Assembly: GCA_023544565.1 (NCBI GenBank)
Contig: JAMJFS010000003.1
Location: forward strand, 30,460-81,270
Length of the DNA stretch: 50,811 nucleotides
Source: Methanosarcinaceae archaeon
Lineage (GTDB): Archaea; Halobacteriota; Methanosarcinia; Methanosarcinales; Methanosarcinaceae
Direction of reading: 5' to 3'
In this document: one piece after another, positions 25,295 to 34,602 of the stretch
Layout: every line of letters begins with the position of its first letter
Position numbering within the stretch: the first letter of the stretch is position 1
Position numbers and translations under genes: made by a program
Notes under the pieces: model-generated
Told to the model about the DNA's origin: nothing
What the model saw: the letters and a program-made list of their open reading frames with translations, nothing else
Databases searched by the model: none

Positions 25295-26077
25295 TTAAAC
25301 ACGCGCACCCACAGTCGCATCCCCACAAGCACAATCCTTTTCCCCACCATTCGACAGATTAGATACTGCATCCGCAATAACTCCCATGAGTGCACCCTGT
25401 GCACTACGTAATGCATCCACAACATCATCAACGGTAAGTTTTAATTTACCATCTCCCAAACCGCATGCGTAGTTCGTTACCGTACAGATGGATGCATAAC
25501 ACAATTCCAGTTCTTTTGCAAGTATAACTTCAGGCACACCCGTCATGCCAACAACATCCCCAAACTGCTTCATCATATTGATCTCAGCCCGTGTCTCAAA
25601 TCGCGGTCCTTCCGTGCATACGTATATGCCTTCTGAATAAACAATTCCTTTTTTTTCAAGAGAATCTGCCAGGCATTTTTTGATCTGGGGACAATAAGGT
25701 TCAACCATATCCACATGCACAGTTTCGGAATCAAAGAACGTAGATATCCTGTTCTTAGTAAAATCCACATAATCGCCAAGCAACACAAAACTCCCGATCG
25801 GGTGATCTTTCATCGTGCCAACCGAATTTGTAGAGATTATACGCTTTGCCCCAAGTTTCCGCACAGCCCACACATTTGCGCGATAGTTGATCATGTGCGG
25901 AGGCGTGTGTTCTTCAGCACCTGCATGTCGAGGAATGATTGCGACACCACACCCATTCATTCGAGTGATATATGCCGTCACATCCCCGTATGGAGTGCTG
26001 ATAATTCGGCTATGGTAGTCTTTTGCAATTGAAAAACCAACACCGCCAAATATCACAGCCTTTATGTCAAAAGTCAT
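25295..26077 (-). CDS. S-methyl-5'-thioadenosine/thioinosine phosphorylase family protein
   Basis: A 260-residue purine nucleoside phosphorylase family 2 member, which cleaves methylthioadenosine (or methylthioinosine) with phosphate for methionine/purine salvage. Motifs: IIPRHAGAEEHTPPHMINYRAN (about 47-68, phosphate/base region), ISTNSVGTM, YVCTEGPRFETRAEI and GMTGVPEVILAKEL (about 177-190). In methanogens the related enzyme acts on methylthioinosine after deamination; which substrate applies here cannot be told. A Cys-containing tail (KDCACGD) is at the end. It is 21 bases downstream of the DUF373 gene and likely co-transcribed. Confidence 0.9.
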   Translation of the reverse strand: MTFDIKAVIFGGVGFSIAKDYHSRIISTPYGDVTAYITRMNGCGVAIIPRHAGAEEHTPPHMINYRANVWAVRKLGAKRIISTNSVGTMKDHPIGSFVLLGDYVDFTKNRISTFFDSETVHVDMVEPYCPQIKKCLADSLEKKGIVYSEGIYVCTEGPRFETRAEINMMKQFGDVVGMTGVPEVILAKELELCYASICTVTNYACGLGDGKLKLTVDDVVDALRSAQGALMGVIADAVSNLSNGGEKDCACGDATVGARV

Positions 26078-26098
26078 ATCAGAAATAGTATCAACCTT

Positions 26099-27238
26099 TT
26101 ACTTTTTGTCTCGTTTTTTGTTGTTTCCCTTTGCCCTTAGTTCTACCTTTACCTTTGCTTCTTTGATCACTGATATTTTTACACCGACAAGAGCTACAAT
26201 AACAGCAATGACAACCGAATACACAAAATACTGAATACCGACATCAGGAACACCCGTATCATCCACAACTGAACTTATGGATAATAAGTAGGTGGTTGCA
26301 CCCCAAAAGAGCAATCCTAAAGATGTTACAAAAAACGCAGGAGACGTGTAATGAATGATCGGCTTTCCGCTTATTCGAATATCCAACACCTTGCCAAAGA
26401 TCGCAATAAATGCAGCTGCAACATATAACCAAATTGAAGCATTTATGAAAACCGTAACTAAAGTAAGTAATCCATAATACCAGATCCCACCATTGAGGTA
26501 ATATGCCCACAGTGTCACAGCGCCCTGGACAGTTGCAATAATACAAATAAGTACCGCAGCCGTATAAGTAATAAATGTCATTCTGCCAGCATAGAAAGAT
26601 GTTTTCATATTCCCTCCTAACGTGGCAAATATATCATCAAGCCCAAAACCCCTATAAAGCATATAGAGCCCAATCGCTGCCAATATCCCAATAACTGCGC
26701 CTTCAGGATAGTTTGCCATCAAGAATACGGCATAGATGACCGCTGCAAGCCCCAAAGGCACGAAAAACGTCTGGGAGATCTTAGGGTCATTGAATGCGTT
26801 TTTCAAAATATAATAAGTACTCTCAAGATTTTGGCTTTGCATGACCACAATACGCTTCACGGAATCGATCTTTATTCGGGACTGCACAATAGGGATAAGC
26901 GTTTCATCTTCTGCACCGTCGGATATGAATATAGCATTTTTTGCATCAAACTTCTCAAGAACAACTTCAAGTTGACGAGCGATCTTTTGATCAGAGACAA
27001 CTCCGATATTCTTATCGCCGGCAAATGTCACAATTTCGGCATCGATGCCCCTTGATAAAAGATCATCAAGTACCTTGATACCGCCAAATATCGTGTTCGT
27101 ATCGGAATCCTCAGGATCGGCACTGGCAAGTTTCACTGCAGCATTGATATTATCCTCTCTTCCTATAACCGGAGATAGGACCTTTGCTTTCTCACCAATA
27201 TCATCATCCCTATCGATACATATTACTAATGTTTGCAT
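26099..27238 (-). CDS. DUF373 family membrane protein
   Basis: The 379-residue protein has a soluble N-terminal domain (MQTLVICIDRDDDIGEKA at the start, GREDNINAAVKLASADPEDSD in the middle) and about six to seven hydrophobic helices from residue ~150 on. This is the archaeal DUF373 family of unknown function. The conserved Asp-rich N-terminus suggests metal or nucleotide binding. A short Lys-rich tail ends it. It is the first gene of a two-gene unit with the phosphorylase. Confidence 0.85.
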   Translation of the reverse strand: MQTLVICIDRDDDIGEKAKVLSPVIGREDNINAAVKLASADPEDSDTNTIFGGIKVLDDLLSRGIDAEIVTFAGDKNIGVVSDQKIARQLEVVLEKFDAKNAIFISDGAEDETLIPIVQSRIKIDSVKRIVVMQSQNLESTYYILKNAFNDPKISQTFFVPLGLAAVIYAVFLMANYPEGAVIGILAAIGLYMLYRGFGLDDIFATLGGNMKTSFYAGRMTFITYTAAVLICIIATVQGAVTLWAYYLNGGIWYYGLLTLVTVFINASIWLYVAAAFIAIFGKVLDIRISGKPIIHYTSPAFFVTSLGLLFWGATTYLLSISSVVDDTGVPDVGIQYFVYSVVIAVIVALVGVKISVIKEAKVKVELRAKGNNKKRDKK

Positions 27239-27394
27239 GAAACCTCTTTAGGTAATTCATTACGAAAATATATATAGGTTCTTATAAAAAATGATTGCTA
27301 TTGCCCTTGTATTTAATTATGAGGAGGAATGCAATTCTAAATTAAATAAATGTTGCAACGGCACACCCAACCACAGCAGAACCGGGGAGCATAA
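27239..27394. other. Spacer with a diverged repeat
   Basis: The segment around 27350-27400 (gcaacggcacacccaaccacagcagaaccggggagcat, cited in part) resembles 34550-34590 (gcgacggtacacacaaccg...agagcat), indicating another diverged dispersed repeat. The 3' end of the metallopeptidase gene runs into it. The TATA-like tatataggttc near 27270 may be the promoter of the DUF373 gene. Confidence 0.4.
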
Positions 27395-28609
27395 TTATAA
27401 AAGTTTAAGATCGGATACCTGGACCGATCCCAATCCTTCTTTTTCATATTTATTATATGCGATCACAAAGGATTTTTTGTATCCATAGTCAATCTTATTC
27501 GCGTTTTCAGAATTGAATGCGTCAGGCACAGTCCAATCAGACAATTGGATGTCATAAACCGGTTTCATGTTTTCATACTGTTCAAAGTACAGTTCTTTTC
27601 TTGCGACCGCATCATCCGGATGGTTATGTTCCAAAACCAGGTATGTATAAAGATTCGCATATCCCTCGTCCATCCATATTGCTTCAAAGTCACATTCCAT
27701 TGTCCAATAGTGTGCCAGTTCATGGATTAGCGTCTCATAATTTTCAGTGTAGAGCAAAATAATGCCATCTTTACCATTATTTACCCCTCCATATCCCAGC
27801 GTATCTGCTGATGTAGCCTGCGTTATCGTGATGTTATATTTCATTGGATATGGTAAATCCGATACTTCTTCTAAAACAGGCAGACTTTCGATTGCAGTAT
27901 GCATCATCGTATTTGCCCATTCATCTTCACCATCCCAAAATTCAATGCTGATCACCACATCTTTTTCTTTAAGCTGAACTGTATCCCGGATGACTTGCAT
28001 CTCTGTAACATGGACAGCATTAACAAAACATGATCCATCCCAATTTAGTCCTTTATTGAAAATATATTTGGTAACATCCGGATGTTGTATTTTTATGTAA
28101 TCATTTCTATCAATGGAAACTTCATATTCATTGGGAATGGATACTGTAACTTTAGTATTATCTCCATTTTCAATTATGTAGAACGCGGCAGTGTTTTTGT
28201 TGGTTACAAGGTCATATTCAACAGTGAATGTGTAACTTTTGTCATACCAGATATTTTTATTGAATTCAAATGTATAATAGTCACCTTGTGCATCCGGTTT
28301 ATAATATTCCATCTTTTGATCGCTGTCGTAAACTTGAATATTCTCGATGCCACCGGGAAGTTTGTAATTTAAGTTTGAGTAATATCCTTTCCAAAAACGT
28401 GTATCAATATCATGATTTGAAAAAGTAAACTCTTTTGAAATATGAACGATCATATCTTGTGATACTACTTCATAGGTGGCATCAATTTCAATGATATTTT
28501 GATTCCAGTCAGCAGATGCAATAGGTGATGTACCAACTGCCAAAAAAACAAAAGTTAACAGAAGTACAAAAAGAGGAATGGGTGTGGTAGTATGCCCGTA
28601 TTTTGACAT
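27395..28609 (-). CDS. Secreted gluzincin-type metallopeptidase
   Basis: The 404-residue protein begins with a signal peptide (MSKYG, a long hydrophobic stretch, then SPIASA). A beta-rich N-terminal half precedes a zinc-protease motif HELAHYW with a second Glu in WMDEGYANLY 14 residues on, a gluzincin arrangement like the M1/M61 clans. It should act outside the cell. The C-terminal part is short compared with classical M1 peptidases, and the gene ends in a repeat region, so 3' truncation is possible. I chose the ATG at 28609 so that the signal peptide starts normally; the longer frame starts at 28651. Confidence 0.8.
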   Translation of the reverse strand: MSKYGHTTTPIPLFVLLLTFVFLAVGTSPIASADWNQNIIEIDATYEVVSQDMIVHISKEFTFSNHDIDTRFWKGYYSNLNYKLPGGIENIQVYDSDQKMEYYKPDAQGDYYTFEFNKNIWYDKSYTFTVEYDLVTNKNTAAFYIIENGDNTKVTVSIPNEYEVSIDRNDYIKIQHPDVTKYIFNKGLNWDGSCFVNAVHVTEMQVIRDTVQLKEKDVVISIEFWDGEDEWANTMMHTAIESLPVLEEVSDLPYPMKYNITITQATSADTLGYGGVNNGKDGIILLYTENYETLIHELAHYWTMECDFEAIWMDEGYANLYTYLVLEHNHPDDAVARKELYFEQYENMKPVYDIQLSDWTVPDAFNSENANKIDYGYKKSFVIAYNKYEKEGLGSVQVSDLKLL

Positions 28610-28858
28610 TATGTTCACTTCGTTTTGCTGCATTATTTCTCGCATACACATTGCAATTGCAGCGCTGGCTTAATAATATCTAATTTATATGTACATTCAT
28701 GTAATTGTTATGGACACGATTATTAGATTTGTGAGCATAGGTAATTGAAAAACGTCATAGAATTGTGCACTTTACATTCTATGCTAAAGAGCAATGCATT
28801 TAAACAAAGAAGCAAATCGCATCTTCAGAAAATATGTGCAAAATAGGGTGATTTTTAT

Positions 28859-30160
28859 ATGGAATACTGGCAACCAAAATACGAAACAATGGATTATGAT
28901 GATTTAAAAAAGTTACAACTTAAACGTTTGAAAAAAACAGCTGTCAGTGTCTATGAAAATGTTCCTTTTTATACCGGAAAGTTTAAACAAAAAGATATTG
29001 TTCCGGGCGATATTAATTCTCTGAATGATGTGTGCCATCTGCCATCAACAATAAAGCAAGACCTTCGTGACAATTATCCATTCAGGTTATTCGCGGTTCC
29101 CAAAAAAGACATTGTGCGCATTCATGCCTCATCCGGCACAAGTGGGAAACCGACGGTCGTGGGATATACTGCACAAGATATTGACACATGGTCTGACTTA
29201 ATGGCACGCAATCTCATGATGGTCGGTGTCAGGGCTGATGACGTGTTCCAAAATGCTGTCAATTATGGTCTGTTTACAGGTGGTCTGGGTGTTCATTATG
29301 GTGCCGAGAAGTTGGGTGCGATGACTGTTCCAAGCGGGACGGGAAATACTGTTCGGCAACTTGAGATGATGGTCGATTATGGCGTAACCGCATTACACTG
29401 CACGCCTTCGTATGCTCTCTATCTTGCAGAGACCGCAAAAGAAATGGATATTCTGAATAAACTTTCGTTAAAAATTGGGTGCTTTGGTGCTGAGCCGTGG
29501 TCATCGAATACAAGGAAAGAATTGGAAAGTGCACTTAATATAAAGGCTTATGATTCATACGGACTTTCTGAGATGTTTGGTCCTGGTGTTGCTTTTGAAT
29601 GTACGGAGCAGGACGGTTTACACATATGGAGCGACCATTTCCTTGTCGAGGTGCTGGACTCTGATGGCGAACAGGTTGCAGAAGGAGAGAAAGGTGAACT
29701 TGTTTTGACATCCCTAACAAAAGAAGCGTTGCCAATTATCAGGTACCACACAGGTGACATCACACGCCTCCTTGAGAGTGAATGTGCATGTGGCAGGACC
29801 ACCCAGAGGATATCAAGAGTGCTTGGTAGGGCTGATGATATGCTTATCATAAGAGGGATTAATGTGTTCCCATCCCAGATCGAAGGCGTGATCGCAAATA
29901 TTCCAGAAGTTACCGAGCATTTCCAGATATTGCTGGATAGGAATCAGCATAGGATGGATGAGATAACAGTCCGGGTTGAACTTGAGGAAGGTGCATTTAC
30001 CGGTGAATTGAAAGACCTTGCAGCAGTTCGGAAACATGTCGAGAATGAATTGAAGGCAGTGTTGAACATCAGAACTAATGTGGAACTTGTTGAGAAGGGG
30101 ACTGTTCCAAGGACTGCCGGAAAGGCGCAAAAGATCGTTGATCGGCGTAGTGCGTTGTAA
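28859..30160 (+). CDS. paaK: Phenylacetate-CoA ligase family protein
   Basis: A 433-residue adenylate-forming enzyme. Motifs are HASSGTSGKPTVVGYT (about 84-99, AMP/ATP loop), YDSYGLSEMFGPG (about 227-239), RYHTGDITRL and RGINVFPSQIEG (about 331-342). In archaea such ligases activate aromatic or other carboxylic acids, and in methanogens they often salvage aryl acids (phenylacetate, indoleacetate) for amino acid synthesis. A GGTGAT-type ribosome site precedes the ATG. The methanogenesis marker 8 gene follows on the same strand after 123 bases. True substrate unknown. Confidence 0.9.
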   Translation: MEYWQPKYETMDYDDLKKLQLKRLKKTAVSVYENVPFYTGKFKQKDIVPGDINSLNDVCHLPSTIKQDLRDNYPFRLFAVPKKDIVRIHASSGTSGKPTVVGYTAQDIDTWSDLMARNLMMVGVRADDVFQNAVNYGLFTGGLGVHYGAEKLGAMTVPSGTGNTVRQLEMMVDYGVTALHCTPSYALYLAETAKEMDILNKLSLKIGCFGAEPWSSNTRKELESALNIKAYDSYGLSEMFGPGVAFECTEQDGLHIWSDHFLVEVLDSDGEQVAEGEKGELVLTSLTKEALPIIRYHTGDITRLLESECACGRTTQRISRVLGRADDMLIIRGINVFPSQIEGVIANIPEVTEHFQILLDRNQHRMDEITVRVELEEGAFTGELKDLAAVRKHVENELKAVLNIRTNVELVEKGTVPRTAGKAQKIVDRRSAL

Positions 30161-30283
30161 TCTATAAATTTCAAGTTTAAGTGCCAAAAGTAATAAGTAT
30201 TACAGATTCATTTGAATTCATTGTAATTATAAAAAATATTCAAATTGTATTCATACAATTTAATTGGAACAAAAGGTGATATT

Positions 30284-31132
30284 ATGGCCCATATTATGGA
30301 AATGCTTGGAAAGACAAAAGTTGTCATCGAAAATGGTAAAGTTGTAGAGGTTGGTGAGCCGCAGGTCGAATGGTGTCCGATATTCGATAAGGTGCGCGGG
30401 ATCAAGAAAATAACATCTGAAGAGGTCAGGAAAAATATGGAATTTCGCATTTCTGACTTTGGTATGTTCACGGACAGGCGCCAGCTGGAACTTGAGGTCT
30501 TTGTGGGCTTCGGAGCATCTGAAATAATGATGACTGGCCTTCGGCGAGGTGTCCTTGATACGACCGTGACGGTTTGTGATGGGGCAGGAACCGTAATCAC
30601 CAATAATCCAAAACTTGTACAGGGTATGGGTGCGAGGATATCGGGTCTTGTTGAAACTGAGCCTATTGATGGTATTATGAATGGTATCGCTCAAAATGGA
30701 GGTATTGTACTTGACACATCAACTGCTAAGATCGACCCTGTCGGAGGGGTCAGAAAGGCGGCGGAATTAGGCTATAAAAAGATCGCTGTGTCAGCCATTG
30801 ATCCTGATATGGCAAAGGCGCTCAGGGATGTCGAATCCGAACTTGGTATTGACCTGACCATTATCGGTGCTCATGTGACCGGTGTAAGTCGGGATGATGC
30901 TTTAAAACTGCTTGATTATCTGGACATTACCACAGGCTGTGCGTCCAAGAATGTACGTGATGTTATCAAACCTCTTGCACAGGTTGGCACAGCAGTTCCA
31001 CTGTTTGCCATTACACAAAAGGGCAAGGAACTCATGCTTGAACGAGCAAAAGAGGTTGAGAGTCCTATTTTGATCAATACGATGCCGCTTCCGGTGTTGC
31101 CGGAGCATAAGCAGCCACGTGAACTTGTTTGA
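30284..31132 (+). CDS. Methanogenesis marker protein 8 (DUF2099)
   Basis: The 282-residue protein matches the marker 8 family found in organisms with methyl-coenzyme M reductase. Recognisable parts are MEWCPIFD-like VEWCPIFDKVRGI near residue 25, GFGASEIMMTGLRRGVLD (about 74-91), VCDGAGTVITNNP and INTMPLPVLPEHKQP at the end. Function is unproven. The ATG at 30284 is chosen because AAAGGTGAT lies just upstream; an in-frame start 13 codons earlier is not supported. This is the strongest sign that the host is a methanogen or methane/alkane oxidiser. Confidence 0.93.
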   Translation: MAHIMEMLGKTKVVIENGKVVEVGEPQVEWCPIFDKVRGIKKITSEEVRKNMEFRISDFGMFTDRRQLELEVFVGFGASEIMMTGLRRGVLDTTVTVCDGAGTVITNNPKLVQGMGARISGLVETEPIDGIMNGIAQNGGIVLDTSTAKIDPVGGVRKAAELGYKKIAVSAIDPDMAKALRDVESELGIDLTIIGAHVTGVSRDDALKLLDYLDITTGCASKNVRDVIKPLAQVGTAVPLFAITQKGKELMLERAKEVESPILINTMPLPVLPEHKQPRELV

Positions 31133-31261
31133 TTGCGCGTTTCGAAATCAGTGCCTGTTATCTTCACCATGGATTTCTTTGGTTGACATCCATGTATATA
31201 ATTTAGGGGATAACTACAGGAAATCTTCCCTGGAAAACGTTAAAGTATTATCAGATACAAA

Positions 31262-31549
31262 ATGTTACTTGATAAAATGAGTGAAGTAAAGACAACAGTT
31301 AGTTTCCCCTCGAGTTTTCCATCATCAGTAAAGGTTAGTGAAAGCGATATGCCTGATTTTATAAAGAAGACACTTGCCATTGAATTATACCGGGAAGGCA
31401 AATTATCTCTTGGCAAGGCTGCTGAATTGGCGGGTGCACGGAAAAAATGGGAGATGCTTACGATTCTGGATAGTAGCGGTGTTCCAATCAACTATACTAC
31501 CGAAGATGTTGAAGATGACTTGAACACTCTCGAAAGGATTATTGGATAA
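31262..31549 (+). CDS. UPF0175 family antitoxin-like protein
   Basis: A 95-residue (or 90 from the ATG at 31277) protein of the UPF0175 family, with the helix-turn-helix-like core TLAIELYREGKLSLGKAAELAGARKKWEML and the C-terminal PINYTTEDVEDDL. These proteins usually pair with a DUF3368 PIN-domain toxin, exactly what follows one base later. The antitoxin is intact while the toxin frame has two stop codons. Confidence 0.88.
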   Translation: MLLDKMSEVKTTVSFPSSFPSSVKVSESDMPDFIKKTLAIELYREGKLSLGKAAELAGARKKWEMLTILDSSGVPINYTTEDVEDDLNTLERIIG

Positions 31550-31550
31550 T

Positions 31551-32021
31551 ATGGCTACAGTATCCAATTCTACCCCACTTATCGCCCTGTCAAAGATTTG
31601 AAAGATCGAACTTTTACGCGAATATTTTGGGCTCATATACATACCAAAAGCAGTCTATGAAGAGTTCGTGGTAAATGGTGGATTTCTCTACGGGGCAGAG
31701 GAAGTCGCAAAGGCTGATTAGATCATTGTAGAAAATGTCGAAAATACGCTCGCTGTTGAATCATTATCAATGTACCTTGATGCAGGGGAATCTGAAGCAA
31801 TCGTACTTGCAAAGGAAAAAGATTGTCTGCTTATTATTGACGATGGTGATGTAAGAAAAGCAGCCAAGAATATGAACCTAAACATCACAGGAACTGTTGG
31901 CATTTTGCTAAAGGCAGGCAAGGATCGTAAAATAGACCTGCGAGAATCTCTTGATGAACTGAATGCTTGCGGTTTTAGGCTGAGTGAAAAAGTAAGAGAT
32001 TTTGTTTTAAGCAAGATATAA
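31551..32021 (+). pseudogene. DUF3368 PIN-domain toxin, two in-frame stops
   Basis: Read through from ATG 31551, the frame gives a full PIN-domain nuclease of about 156 codons: VSNSTPLIALSKI, then YIPKAVYEEFVV, LDAGESEAIVLAKE and LLIIDDGDVRKAAKN (PIN acidic residues). Codon 17 is TGA (31599-31601, where family members often have Gly) and codon 57 is TAG (31719-31721, where Trp is expected). There is no frameshift. The TAG alone could be pyrrolysine in some methanogens, but the TGA cannot be explained that way. Translation from an internal start at 31770 would give only the C-terminal half. Confidence 0.85.
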
Positions 32022-32066
32022 TTTTTTTTTATTATGTACGCTGACCGTACACGTAAATGACTCCAA

Positions 32067-32112
32067 ATTTCCGGCTCTTCAAGTTCCATATCAAGTGCCG
32101 GAAGTTAAAGGC
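32067..32112 (-). repeat. Partial duplicate of the JAMM gene 3' end
   Basis: The 20 bases atttccggctcttcaagttc (32067-32086) are identical to 32386-32405, the last codons of the JAMM protein gene (LELEEPEI type C-terminus), and the next ~25 bases are similar. This is a small tail duplication, now non-coding, about 320 bp from its source. Confidence 0.7.
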
Positions 32113-32138
32113 CGGAAACTTTCACAAATTCACATACT

Positions 32139-32285
32139 TCAATGCCTGTCATCTGATTCAATTGGCTGGAATGCTTTTTGCGGACAGTCATTTGCATTCA
32201 TAGTTGCAGGCACTTCTATTCCAAAGCATTCGCCTTTTGTTTCGTCGATCGGTGTATAAAAATTACATTCTTTGCACATTGGCAT
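32139..32285 (-). CDS. Small four-cysteine protein, possible iron-sulfur protein
   Basis: A 48-residue protein from the ATG at 32285, which has GGGAG upstream. The pattern is MCKECNFYTPIDETKGECFG, then a spacer and NDCPQKAF: two Cys as CxxC, then single Cys at about 19 and 34. The 'PIDxTKGxCFG' look recalls the small Fe-S subunits of glycyl-radical enzymes such as 4-hydroxyphenylacetate decarboxylase or benzylsuccinate synthase, but similarity by eye is weak. A glycyl-radical enzyme is not in the window. It sits just downstream of the JAMM gene on the same strand. Confidence 0.6.
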   Translation of the reverse strand: MPMCKECNFYTPIDETKGECFGIEVPATMNANDCPQKAFQPIESDDRH

Positions 32286-32378
32286 TTGTACCACTCCCAC
32301 GTAGGTATTTGCTATTATGATCAATTGGGTTTGACAGGATAAAATGATTTTGGGCGAATGATCGCCCACATAAATGTT

Positions 32379-32774
32379 TCAAAGAATTTCCGGCTCTTCA
32401 AGTTCGACATCCAGCACGGGAAGGTCCTGCACCTGACCGTCACCATCGTAGCATTTCCAGCTATTCTCATCATAAGGTGCCCCGACAATGATGTGATGAC
32501 TTCCGGTTTTTCCAAAAAGCCGTATGTCTGCTTTTGATGGTGTTACATTCGAAGTCGGATGGCTGTGAATGGAACCTACGGATTTGATGTTTGGCATCAT
32601 GAACAATTTTATAACGGCATTTCTGTCACTTGATTCTGTGCCAGGAAGTATTATGATATCTGTTATGACCCCGTCCGTCTGTTGCATTAATCCTGCAAAC
32701 TCATTGGGTGCAGAGGATTCACTGACATGAAGGATAAATTCAAGCGTTTCACGAGCAATGCCAATTATTTTCAT
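32379..32774 (-). CDS. JAMM/MPN+ metalloprotease
   Basis: A 131-residue single-domain JAMM protease. The motif is complete: Glu25 (APNEFAG), His70 and His72 (GSIHSHP), Ser80 and Asp83 (HxH-x7-S-x2-D). Archaeal members can remove ubiquitin-like SAMP modifiers, releasing them from lysines or processing their C-termini. The ATG at 32774 is chosen because the domain starts there; the frame continues upstream to 32927 but crosses the promoter of the divergent malic enzyme gene. The C-terminus ends ELEEPEIL and is partly duplicated at 32067-32112. Confidence 0.88.
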   Translation of the reverse strand: MKIIGIARETLEFILHVSESSAPNEFAGLMQQTDGVITDIIILPGTESSDRNAVIKLFMMPNIKSVGSIHSHPTSNVTPSKADIRLFGKTGSHHIIVGAPYDENSWKCYDGDGQVQDLPVLDVELEEPEIL

Positions 32775-32865
32775 AATAGGTACATGATTTGTGTGGCATA
32801 TATGTTTTTGGTAAGTATGGCTATATAGGTGTAAATTCATAAAATCCACACACAAGAGGCAAAAA

Positions 32866-34179
32866 ATGACAATAACCCAAAACCCACCTAAATTAACAAC
32901 ACCTCCAACAACAATCATCGGCTCCATCTACGAAGAATCTCTCAAGGTTCACGAACTTCATCAGGGCGTACTCGAAATTGCGAGTAAAGTCCCGCTAAAG
33001 ACTATCCACGATTTGAGTGTTGATTATACTCCAGGTGTTGCAGAGCCCTGCAGGGAGATTGCAAAAAATCCGGATGATGTTTACACCTATACTTCAAAAG
33101 GTAATCTTGTAGCAGTGGTGACTGATGGTTCGGCAGTGCTTGGTCTTGGAAATATAGGTGCACATGCTGCAATGCCTGTTATGGAAGGCAAGGCTATTAT
33201 TTTCAAAACACTCGGAGGTGTGGATGCGTTTCCGATATGTATTGATACAAATGACACGGAAGAGATCATCAAGACCGTAAAACACATATCTCCGACATTT
33301 GGAGGAATAAACCTTGAAGATATCAGCGCGCCCAGATGCTTTAAGATAGAGGAAAGGCTCAAGGCTGAGATACCGATTCCTGTATTTCATGATGACCAGC
33401 ACGGTACTGCAATTGTGACACTTGCAGGGCTTATGAATTCCCTGAAGATCGTGGGTAAAGAACTTGGCGATATAAAAGTGGTAGTTTCAGGTGCAGGTGC
33501 GGCAGGGATTGCCATTACAAAAAAACTCATTCATGCTGGGGTTAATGGTGGAAGTTTATTGATGTGTGACAGTCGTGGTATAATCTATGAAGGGCGTACT
33601 GAAGGTATGAATCCAGTGAAAGATGATATTGCCAAGATCACGAATGCATCAAAGTTGAGTGGAACAATTGGTGATGCACTGGTTGGAGCGGATGTGTTTA
33701 TCGGTGTTTCTAATGGTGGGATCGTGAGCAAGGAAATGGTTGCTTCAATGGCGAATGATGCGATCGTGTTCGCGATGGCGAATCCCGACCCTGAGATCAT
33801 GCCGGAAGATGCTAAGGCGGCAGGTGCACGTATTGTGGCAACGGGAAGGTCGGACTATCCTAACCAGATCAACAACTGTCTTGGTTTCCCGGGGATCTTC
33901 AGGGGTGCGCTGGATACCCGTGCACGTGATATAAATCTAGAGATGGAGATGGCAGCAGTGTATGCTCTTGCCGAAATAGTCGGAGAGTCACAACTTAGTG
34001 AGGATTATATTATACCGAATCCGCTTGATAGTCGAGTGGTTCCTGCTGTTGCGTCAGCCGTTGCAAGGGCAGCAATACACAGCGGTGTTGCAAGAGTAAA
34101 ACCACATCCAGATGAGGTTGCACGGCATGCGCGGGATCTGGTGGAAAGGCAGAATTCGTGGACGTATGATGAATTGTAA
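32866..34179 (+). CDS. Malic enzyme (NAD(P)-dependent, decarboxylating), short form
   Basis: The 437-residue enzyme converts malate to pyruvate plus CO2. Motifs: DYTPGVAEPCREI (about 53-65), VTDGSAVLGLGNIGAHAAMPVMEGK, FHDDQHGTAIVTLAGL (about 176-191), VVSGAGAAGIAI (NAD-binding glycine motif) and AMANPDPEIMPEDA. There is no C-terminal phosphotransacetylase domain. The first ~20 residues are Thr/Pro-rich and not conserved. It has an AGAGG ribosome site and is divergent from the JAMM gene. In a methanogen it links C4 acids to pyruvate. Confidence 0.94.
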   Translation: MTITQNPPKLTTPPTTIIGSIYEESLKVHELHQGVLEIASKVPLKTIHDLSVDYTPGVAEPCREIAKNPDDVYTYTSKGNLVAVVTDGSAVLGLGNIGAHAAMPVMEGKAIIFKTLGGVDAFPICIDTNDTEEIIKTVKHISPTFGGINLEDISAPRCFKIEERLKAEIPIPVFHDDQHGTAIVTLAGLMNSLKIVGKELGDIKVVVSGAGAAGIAITKKLIHAGVNGGSLLMCDSRGIIYEGRTEGMNPVKDDIAKITNASKLSGTIGDALVGADVFIGVSNGGIVSKEMVASMANDAIVFAMANPDPEIMPEDAKAAGARIVATGRSDYPNQINNCLGFPGIFRGALDTRARDINLEMEMAAVYALAEIVGESQLSEDYIIPNPLDSRVVPAVASAVARAAIHSGVARVKPHPDEVARHARDLVERQNSWTYDEL

Positions 34180-34602
34180 GGTAAGATTGGAATAGGATTA
34201 GGCGCATATTATAACGAGTGAACAACCCGCCGTAAGCGGCGGGTTTCCTCACGAATTATCATAAAAGATGCAGTCTTTGTTTTGCAGTCTTTAATGCCAA
34301 GTCGAACCGCCACAGGCGGCACGCCCCATTATCATCAATGAAATCATCCTCTTTTTGCATTTAATGGACAAAATGATTTGTATAATAAATATTGTGCGCC
34401 ATTTTCGCGTAATCGATCAATTTTAATTTAAAATTATATATTATTATATTATTAATCCGACCAATGTTAATAATTGCATACGATTTGTGGTTTGGAAACA
34501 TGCCGCCTGCGGCGATGGTACTGGTTTTTATTTCACTCTAAGTCAAACATTGCGACGGTACACACAACCGTAGAAGAGCATGGTTATTAAGATAAATTAA
34601 AT
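34180..34602. repeat. 423-base intergenic repeat region with three GC hairpins
   Basis: A perfect 9-bp stem hairpin aacccgccg-taag-cggcgggtt lies at 34224-34245, 45 bases after the malic enzyme stop, and may act as terminator. Further hairpins are at 34307-34319 (ccgccacaggcgg) and 34502-34513 (gccgcctgcggc). The rest is AT-rich and includes a copy of a diverged repeat (34550-34590) also found near 27350. No gene seen. Confidence 0.6.

Noticed and set aside
25083-25411. Two short forward ORFs across the aagcaagcaggc repeat
   Set aside because: Their sequence is dominated by the repeat, there is no ribosome site, and they run into the antisense of the phosphorylase gene.
31719-31721. TAG in the DUF3368 toxin read as pyrrolysine
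   Set aside because: The same frame also has a TGA, which pyrrolysine decoding would not rescue, and relatives are expected to have Trp at this place.
34224-34245. Strong intrinsic terminator call for the malic enzyme hairpin
   Set aside because: The hairpin is perfect but lacks a T-run and similar hairpins occur in many intergenic repeats, so it is listed as part of the repeat region instead.
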